From Theropithecus gelada (lineage: Eukaryota > Chordata > Mammalia > Primates > Cercopithecidae), in NCBI RefSeq assembly GCF_003255815.1, contig NC_037668.1, forward strand, positions 18,681,495-18,745,494: a stretch of 64,000 nucleotides of DNA, in the 5' to 3' direction. The notes beneath the pieces were generated by a model. That model was not told the DNA's origin. It worked only from the letters and a program-made list of their open reading frames with translations, and made no database searches. The position numbers were made by a program, and so were the translations under genes. Shown here one piece after another: positions 57,030 to 64,000 of the stretch (positions within the stretch are counted from its first letter, which is position 1; each line of letters begins with the position of its first letter).

Positions 57030-57780
57030 AGTTGTTCAGTCTGCAAATATTCACTGAGTAAGAACTAAATGCAGCACCCTGTTATAGTTGCCGGGTCAAC
57101 AAAACTGCATCTAGGGGAGAGTCAGACCAGAGGCAAGTCAAGAAATAGATAGCCCAGATCATTTCAGATGTTGATGAGTTCCACAAAGAAAATAAAGGAG
57201 ACCTGCTAGCAGGACTGCTCCATGGGCCGGCAACCAGGCAAGGAAGCAACGCTGGAAACGAGGCCTGGATGACAAGAAGCCATCTCCACAAAGATTTCAC
57301 CCCAAATACATTGGAGAGCCTTTGGAGGGGTTTAATCAGGCAGGTGATGTGATATGATGTATCTGGAGGAGATCATTTGGTGGTTATGTAGAGGGTAGCC
57401 TGGGGAACCCCAGAGTAGGAGCATGAGGACCAGTTAGGAGGCTGCTGAGCCTGGTCTTATGTCAAATACTGTGCTAGATTCCCTGCCTTTACAGAGCCCT
57501 CAGTCCAATGGGGACACAATTACCAAACAGATATTTTCTCTACAATACAATGTTCTGGGCAAAAGATAAGCAAAGGCAGATGGTAAGCACAAGATGCCCT
57601 GAGAGTACAGAGAGGCACTTTTTGCTGTCTTCTTGGCTGTGGTGGTGGTGGGGGTGGGTGGGGGGAACCGGGGGCACGGGTAGAGGGAACGAGGGAGAAG
57701 GAAAGTTTGCTTGGACTAATGCCCATGCTAAGTTTTGAAAGGGCAAGAATTGCACTTCCGTGTGCCCAGTCCTGTGTTAG
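57030..57780 (-). repeat. L2 sequence, antisense, in pieces
   Basis: 'cagtctgcaaatattcactgagtaagaactaaatgcagc', 'cctttggaggggtttaatcaggcaggtgatgtgat' and 'gtcaaatactgtgctagattccctgcctttacagagccc' are antisense L2 blocks, probably from two copies. Confidence 0.5.
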
Positions 57781-57916
57781 GCAATAAGAGAAATCAGAGA
57801 AACATAGGAAGTAGGGGCTCTTGCCCTCCAGATTTTTAGTTTGCTTTATCTTTTTTTTTTTTTTTTTTTTTTTTTTTGGTTTTGGGGGGGGCATGTTTTT
57901 GTTTTTTTTTTTGGTT

Positions 57917-57977
57917 NNNNNNNNNNNNNNNNNNNNNNNNNNNNNNNNNNNNNNNNNNNNNNNNNNNNNNNNNNNNN
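57917..57977. other. Assembly gap (61 N)
   Basis: Run of 61 N between a poly-T/G-rich stretch (57851-57916) and the T-tail of an Alu. The true length of the missing DNA is unknown. Confidence 0.99.
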
Positions 57978-58271
57978 TTTTTTTTTTTTTTTTTTTTTTT
58001 TGAGACGGAGTCTCGCTCTGTCGCCCGGGCTGGAGTGCAGTGGCCGGATCTCAGCTCACTGCAAGCTCTGCCTCCCGGGTTTACGCCATTCTCCTGCCTC
58101 AGCCTCCCAAGTAACTGGGACTACAGGCGCCCGCCATCTCGCCCGGCTAGTTTTTTGTATTTTTTAGTAGAGACGGGGTTTCACCGTGTTCGCCAGGATG
58201 GTCTCAATCTTCTGACCTCGTGATCCACCCGTCTCGGCCTCCCAAAGTGCTGGGATTACAGGCTTGAGCCA
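57978..58271 (-). mobile_element. Young Alu, Old World monkey AluYR-like, antisense
   Basis: T-tail 57978-58001, then a little-diverged Alu. Variants include CGCCCGCCATCTCGCCCGGC, TAGTTTTTTGTATTTTTTAG and GGCTTGAGCC. I recall these as marks of the cercopithecid AluYR group, not human AluY. The head is cut: after GAGCCA the expected 'ccgcgcccggcc' is absent. Confidence 0.85.
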
Positions 58272-58434
58272 TTAACTTGAAAGGCTTCTTGTGTTGGCCA
58301 GGTCAAAATGACAAGAGCTAGCCATTCTCACGTCAGGGGCTTCTGATAGCCACTTTGTTGAGCCCAGATCCTTCTCCTGAGATCCAAGGGCCTGATGCAC
58401 AGGCTGGCATGGCTTGACTTGTGGTGTACTGGAA

Positions 58435-58588
58435 GTCTGACAAAGCTGTCTGGGCAAAGGCATTACTGAGTGATAAAGGACACCAATGCCACTCTTTTGG
58501 GTGCTATATGTGCAATACTTTGCCCTCAGGAGGATATTGGTGTCCTTTATCACTCAGTAATGCCTTTGCCCAGACAGCTTTGTCAGAC
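58435..58588. repeat. Perfect 53-bp inverted repeat with a 48-bp spacer
   Basis: Arm 58435-58487 begins GTCTGACAAAGCTGTCTGGG and ends AAAGGACACCAAT. Arm 58536-58588 is its exact reverse complement. The spacer 58488-58535 is ordinary sequence. It matches no transposon terminus I know. Confidence 0.97.
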
Positions 58589-59099
58589 TCATCATTCCAG
58601 CAGGAGCCAGACAGCAGAAGAGGGAGGTTAGCCCCAAATTGGAAGGGACCTAAGTCTACTCTTGATGGAAATACATGAGGAAGATACGAACAGGTGAGCC
58701 CCCTCGAGGATGTGATGGTTGAGTCGGGTCATGGTATACAAGCAGGTGTTCTAGAGCCAGAGAAGGGCCCAGGTAGCCTAGTGTCTGCAACAGAGCAGAC
58801 ACAAAAAAATGTTTGTGAATGAAGGGATGAAAAGACCCTTTAGACAAAGAGAACAAGGGGACAACAGGAGCAAAACCCAAGAAGTTTGAAAGCCATGGAG
58901 AAATTACAGACTGTGCTAGAGTGGCTGGAGAATAGGGCCTCTGGGGGTGGACAGAGGGTGACAATGAGACAAGGCCTCCAGAAACAACAAGGCCAATCCC
59001 TGGGCTCAGTGGATCTAACAGTGCTTGTGTTCATTTGCTTGTTCCACGACACCAACCACAGTCACGTGGTCTAGTCTCTGTGTATTCATGAAAGTACTG

Positions 59100-59260
59100 G
59101 AGATCACTTGTGCAAACAGCACACTATATACCTGAAAAAACTGAGGCTCAGAGAAGGGAAGCCACTCGTCCAAACTCACAGAGCCAAGCAGTTGAGCTGG
59201 GAGTCTAACCAAGTTCATTTGATTCCAAGTCAAGGGCTCTTGTCATTGTCCTTAGGTGCC
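59100..59260 (-). repeat. MIR fossil, antisense
   Basis: 'gaaaaaactgaggctcagagaagggaagccactcg' and 'gctgggagtctaaccaagttc' follow antisense MIR. Confidence 0.7.
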
Positions 59261-59729
59261 GCTGGCTGATGGATTTTGACCAAGGTTAGCAGCCCTTAAA
59301 ATTTTTCTAGCCATGATTCAAGTTCAACTTGTGGTTCAGTGGGCTATTTTGAAACAAAATTATAGTTGGTGAGTGTTTTCACAACAGCAAATATGCTTGG
59401 CTTTTGTTCTCATCGGTTAGTTGTTGGTTTTTTGGGTTTTTTTAAGAGATTCTAATACTACTATATATATCAGAAGCGGTCCCAAATCAAGGTGAGTGCA
59501 TTAAGGGAGTGGCCTAGTTTGCAGAACAGCTTGGTCTAGTTCAAAGGCCTTTAGAGGAAGATATTGCTTAACTTCCTTTGGTTCCTTATCTTACACTGGT
59601 CAACTTTAACTAACCAAGCCACCCCTAAATATAACCTCAAACTGCTTTGGTTTGAAATAATCTATACCTATTGTGCTGTGGCAGAGAGTGGGTCAGCTGC
59701 AATCATTACCTCCTGTCTAAATTATGATA

Positions 59730-59990
59730 TTACTGTTATTGCTAATGTTTGCTGAGTGCTTACTCTGCATCAGATATTGTGCCAAGTGCTTTCCATGTGC
59801 TATGAGATGACCTAATCCTCTCACCAACTCTGGGAGAGGGGTGCTATGGTTATCCCCATGCTACTGATGGGGAAATTGAGGTTTAAAGATTCTAAGTAAC
59901 TTGTTCAAGGTCTCACAATTAGTAAGTGGCAATGCTAGGCTTTGAACACAGAAGTATAAGTTCTAACCTCACACTTGACTGCTACTCTTT
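59730..59990 (-). repeat. MIR fossil, antisense, near full length
   Basis: 'gctgagtgcttactctgcatcagatattgtgccaagtgc', 'tatccccatgctactgatggggaaattgaggtttaaag', 'aaggtctcacaattagtaagtgg' and 'ggctttgaacacagaag' run in antisense MIR order. A further MIR-like bit lies at 60160-60260. 60260-61050 has no recognised gene. Confidence 0.88.
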
Positions 59991-61055
59991 AGCACCAAGG
60001 GACATCCTCCTTCCTACCCTCTCACTAAGTGATGTTCTCCTTCTAGACCCTGTGCAAAGTTCCTCTCTATCCAACTGAAGTCTCTCAGAGTACTAACACT
60101 GGGTGGCACCTGAGTATTCACCTAGTTTAAAACTTTTCAAAACAAATGTTTAAAATACCTTTGAATTCTTCAAAAATAAAGAAAACAAAGACCCAGAGAA
60201 GCAAAGTGATTTGGCCAAGGTTGTGCCGTGAGGGAGGGTTTTCCCCAAATGCTCTCACATTCTCATTCACATTTGGTGATGGAAGCCTTCCAGGCTTGGA
60301 CCATTCCAGGACTCCCTTCCCTGGGTCACACACTCCTTCCTCTTCTGTCAATCCCACTTCACCCCCATCTTTAGCCTCTCCCCTCAGCCCCATCCACAGG
60401 CTTCTACTTTCTCGCACACTTTCCATGCAACTGCATCTCACAGATGCAGTTGTTTCCTCTGGTGGGGGTGGTCAGCAAACCTCCACCCCAAGCCTGTGTG
60501 CCCAGGAATCATCATTTGTCACTTGTCCTGAATCCCAGCTTCCCATACACTGTCTCCGCATGGCTTTACAGTAAATAAGCCAAAAGCCAAATCCACCCTC
60601 CTGCAGTAAAAAGCCTCCCTTCCCACTTTTCCTCACATCTGTCATGTCCGACCTCCAGCAGGGTATCTAATCTTTCTAAAATTCTTTAATTTTGCCACCT
60701 GGCCTGCCCCTGCTGCTGAAGAAGATCCAGAGGTGGAACAGGAATTCAAAGAAATTAAAGAATGTGTAAGCAGAAACTCAGTTGTATGTAAGAAAACCCA
60801 ATTCCCCCTGAGAAAGAGAAAGAGCTGGAGTCCTTTAAAAATTAACTGTCTGTTTTTCTGTGGCTAGTAAGCCTTATCTCTCCTTTCCCAGGCATTGTGA
60901 AGACCCTGTTTCTCTAGCTGTGCAGCTGCAAGGTCACTAGACAGATAAACTCAAGTTGTAAAACACGTTTTTCCTTGAAAAGTAAGAAATGATATAATGC
61001 ATGTCTCAATTAATTGAAATCCAGTGTATTACAGTTCTAGCTCATCTCACACATA

Positions 61056-61226
61056 TGACCATTTTTCAAGCACTCACTAGTCATGTATAGATCATGGCAA
61101 CCATATTGGACCCTGAAGCCCTAGATCATTTCAGAGATGGAATGGGGCTGGACTAGGGTGGTGATAATGGTGATGACAAGGGGTGGTCCAATTATCAATA
61201 CATTTTGAAGGTGGAAATGACTGACT
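61056..61226 (+). repeat. Arm A of a ~170-bp inverted duplication
   Basis: The core from TAGTCATGTATAGATCATGG to GACAAGGGGTGGTC is repeated in reverse complement at 62786-62955 with only a few differences. Part looks like a DNA-transposon fossil and part like antisense L2. Confidence 0.9.
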
Positions 61227-61699
61227 CCGCTGATTTCATAGTTCAGGGCTCAGTCCTTTGGATGTTAATCCAACTGGACCAGTGCACCTAAATAATTAAT
61301 AAATATCCTCCTCAACCCCATTGGTCTCTCCTATTTTTAAAAATATCCTTCTATGGAGGGAGCAGCCACAGGAGGGTCTACCAGACCCCAAGGCTATGCC
61401 CCTGCTGCCTCTTCTGTGGGTATCTTGATGGTCCCACTAAGCAGAGACTGGGGCTGACTTCTGATTTCATGCTCCCCATCAGTGCCAGACCTGATTTTAG
61501 TGGTTGGTTGGAGGAGTCAGGGTTTGGAGGACAGGGAGGTTTCCAGTGACCCGCTGGTCAGATTGAATTGCACTCCTCACCAGGGCACAACACCTGTCCC
61601 TGAGGCCATACTTCTTTGTATTTTCCCTGGGGCCAGTTATAGAGAGTTAAGCCTACAGACTTACTGATTTCCACACATTTATTCATTTAAGAAATGTTT

Positions 61700-62101
61700 C
61701 TCAAACATTGTCCTAGTGTCCTCATGCCACTATAACAAAATATCATAGAATGGATAATTTACAAACAACACAAATTTATTTCCCACAGTTCTGGAGGCTG
61801 AGAAGTCCAAGATCAAGGTACTGGCAGGTTCAGGTGCCTGGTGAGGGCTGCTCTCTGCTTCCAAAATGGCACCTTGTTGCTGCTTCCTCCAGAGGGGAGG
61901 AACACTGTGTCCTCACGTGGTGGAAGGTTTAAAAGGGGAAAACTTGCCTCCTCAAGCCCTTTCATAATGCACCAACTCATTCAAAAGGGTGGAAGCCTCA
62001 TGACCTAATCGCCCCCTAAACCCCAACCTCTTAATACTCGCATTGGGGATTAAGTTTCAACATGAATCTCAGAAGGAACACAAATATTCAATCCATAACA
62101 A
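61700..62101 (-). mobile_element. MaLR-type LTR, antisense
   Basis: 'cactataacaaaatatcatagaatgg', CACAGTTCTGGAGGCTGAGA, AGTCCAAGATCAAGG, 'tgtcctcacgtggtggaagg' and 'gcctcatgacctaatcgcc' run in antisense MST/MLT1 order, ending 'caatccataaca'. It lies between the two arms of the inverted duplication. Confidence 0.75.
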
Positions 62102-62629
62102 ACAGCCACCTCTTTCCAGGCACTATGCTTGTGCTAGTGATTCATAGTGATTCACCACCTGCTCTTTAACAACCTAGTCCATCAGAGAAGATGAATATTA
62201 AACAAATAATCATGGCCATGGATCCAGAATCACAAAAGAAGACAAGAGCACCAAAGGAGAGCAGCATGGTCCTTTTGGAGTGTTGAACAAAGAACCTGGC
62301 CTAGACTAGTGTGGAGAGTCTAGTCAGGGAAGTCTCCCCCGACCCTATGTTGGATAGGACATAATACTCTTCTCCCTGGTCTCTTGCTCCTTGTTCTTCC
62401 CAACTCCTTTCCATCCCTTTCCTTCTTTAAGAAGACCAAAGAGTGTTTCTTACTATCCCATGCCCACAGACATGCAAATTCTATATCATCTCCCCCATTT
62501 CAAAGTTCTGCCCCAAATTTTATGACCATGTGTCCACTCTTTCAGGTAGCCTAATGGGCCCCAGCCTGCCCCCAAAGCTGGGTCAGTCTCTATTCTCCCA
62601 CGACATCCTATACTTACTTCTGCCAAAAC

Positions 62630-62760
62630 ATAGATGACATGGCAGGGGATTCCTCCTGATTCAGGCCTTCCCCAACCAAAGATGAACATCTAAGGCAAGG
62701 ACTTGTTCTTTCATCTCTGTATCCCTAGAATCCAGCCCAGTGTCTTAGGGGAAAACCTTT
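62630..62760 (+). repeat. L2-like 3' fragment
   Basis: 'attcaggccttccccaaccaaag' then 'aaggcaaggacttgttctttcatctctgtatccctagaatccagcccagtgtct' is L2-like. Confidence 0.5.
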
Positions 62761-62785
62761 GGAGTAACCCTTGATTTTTCAATTT

Positions 62786-62955
62786 CCACCTTTGAAATGT
62801 ATTGATAATCTGACCACCCCTTGTCACTACCATTATCACCACCCTAGTCCAGCCCCATTCCATCTCTGAAACGATCTAGGGCTTCAGGATCCAATATGGT
62901 TGCCATGATCTATACATGACTACTGAGCACTTAAAACATGGTCATATGTGAATCT
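62786..62955 (-). repeat. Arm B of the inverted duplication
   Basis: Reverse complement of 61056-61226. The shared block includes CCATGATCTATACATGACTA and 'ccagccccattccatctctga'. The DNA-transposon-like sequence continues to about 63160 ('gtaatattttggatctattaggctaac..attaaaattaatttcc'). Confidence 0.9.
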
Positions 62956-63229
62956 TTGGATTTCAAAGTCTTAAAATGAAAGAAAAGAATGTAAACTATC
63001 TCAACAATAGTTTTATATAGCTGAAGAGGTAATATTTTGGATCTATTAGGCTAACAAAATATGTTATTAAAATTAATTTCCCCTTTATTTTTACCTTTTT
63101 AAATATAGTTTCTAGTAAAGTTTAAGTTACATATATTCTATTTCTCTTGAACAGGGTTGCCCTGGGGAGTCTCTTCTTAGCTGCTTAGCTTCCACGCTTG
63201 TCTGTGCCCTACAATCTGTTCTCCGCAGA

Positions 63230-63620
63230 AGCAGCCAAAGTAATCCTTCAAAGCATAAATGGAATCATTTCGCTCCCCTGTTCAAAATCCCTCAGTGTCT
63301 CCTTAGCACATTTAGAATAAAGTCCAAAGTCCTCCCCAGGATCTACAAGCTGCTGTTATCTGCTTCCTGATACTTAAAGGCCCATATTCCCCACTACTCC
63401 CCATTTCAGTCACTGTACTCCAGGTATACTGGCTTCTGTGCTACTCTTTGAGCAGGTCAGGTATGTGCCTACCAAGGGCCTTGGCTACTCACTGCCAGGA
63501 ACTCTTGGCCCCTAGACATATGCAAGTCACTCTTCTTCATTTCTTTCAGATTTCTGCTCAGTTGTACACCCTGACCACTCCATGTAAACCAACATCCCCT
63601 TCCTTCCCTTTCCTCCACAA
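63230..63620 (+). repeat. L2 3' region
   Basis: 'ctcccctgttcaaaatccctcagtgtctccttagcacatttagaataaagtccaaagtcctc' and 'cactgtactccaggtatactggc' are plus-strand L2. Confidence 0.75.
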
Positions 63621-63715
63621 CTCTACTTCTCTACATTAGTTTTTTTCATATAACTTATCATTAACTACTATTGTATCATATGATCACATCATGTCATATG
63701 ATATCATGTCATATT

Positions 63716-63750
63716 ATATTTTATATATATATATATATATGTATATATGT
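63716..63750. repeat. (TA)n microsatellite
   Basis: Alternating TA of about 30 bp, abutting the T-rich side of the Alu monomer. Confidence 0.9.
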
Positions 63751-63753
63751 TTA

Positions 63754-63910
63754 AAGACAAGATCTTGCTATGTTGCCCAGGCTGGAATTCAATAGCTATT
63801 CACAAGCACAATCATAGCACACTACAGCCTCAAACTCTCGGACTCAAGCAATCCTCTCACTCCAGCCTCCTGAGTACTGGAACTACAGGCACACGCCACG
63901 AGGGCCAGCC
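63754..63910 (-). mobile_element. FLAM (free left Alu monomer), antisense
   Basis: A single antisense Alu monomer with the 7SL-like block TAGCTATTCACAAGCACAAT that is absent from dimeric Alus. No second arm is present; it ends CGAGGGCCAGCC. This marks an early-primate monomeric insertion. Confidence 0.8.
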
Positions 63911-64000
63911 ATACAATGTATCTTTATTTGCTTGTCTATTCATTTATTTTCTATCCTCTCCCTAATAATATACAAGCTCTAAGAAGACAAGGACTTTGTA

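Noticed and set aside
57841..58223. Open frames of about 110 aa
   Set aside because: They span poly-T, the N gap and an antisense Alu; not coding.
58435..58588. Hairpin as a microRNA precursor
   Set aside because: 53 perfectly paired bases are unlike a typical pre-miRNA with bulges, and there is no sign of conservation; kept only as a structural finding.
63900..64000. S100A12 expected near the right edge
   Set aside because: By human synteny it should follow S100A9, but no EF-hand exon or S100-like sequence is visible before the window ends.

Overview
The window is nuclear DNA of a catarrhine primate, most likely an Old World monkey. It carries Alu and L1PA-type insertions, MIR, L2 and MaLR fossils, and split genes with GT-AG introns. 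The Alu at 57978-58271 has sequence features (GGCTTGAGCC near its head, CCATCTCGCCCGG in the right arm) that I associate with the Old World monkey AluYR group. Both genes are close to, but not identical with, the human proteins as I remember them. The order PGLYRP4 (minus) - S100A9 (plus) matches the epidermal differentiation / S100 cluster of human 1q21.3.

Layout. (1) 1-20.2 kb is intergenic and consists almost entirely of repeats: the 5' part of an inverted L1PA, a HAL1/L1M mosaic split by a MaLR LTR, an L1PA ORF2 fragment, two broken Alus, and a 4.4 kb 5'-truncated L1PA (7003-11455). Older MIR, L2, MLT1 and antisense HAL1-like DNA follow. (2) 20.86-38.1 kb is PGLYRP4 on the minus strand. 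All eight coding exons are intact (1122 nt, 373 codons plus stop). Intron 8 contains a U6 snRNA fused to a 5 kb L1. The intron after the signal-peptide exon contains three serial Alu insertions. (3) 38.1-48.3 kb is the head-to-head spacer, with an eroded 1.75 kb hAT-Charlie element and long purine microsatellites. (4) 48.34-51.49 kb is S100A9 on the plus strand, three exons, 114 aa, with a TATA promoter. (5) 51.5-64 kb is the downstream spacer, made of MIR, L2, MaLR, an AluYR with an assembly gap, a perfect 53-bp inverted repeat and a larger inverted duplication. By human synteny S100A12 should lie just past the right edge; it is not seen here.

The two genes are both innate defence genes of epithelia and neutrophils. 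PGLYRP4 is a secreted two-domain peptidoglycan-binding bactericidal protein. S100A9 is half of calprotectin, which sequesters metals. They are transcribed divergently about 10 kb apart. I found no undescribed biological system. The best leads are the U6-L1 chimera, the loss of the human Thr113 phosphosite in S100A9, the perfect hairpin at 58.4-58.6 kb, the inverted duplication at 61-63 kb, and a 12-nt tandem splice acceptor in PGLYRP4.
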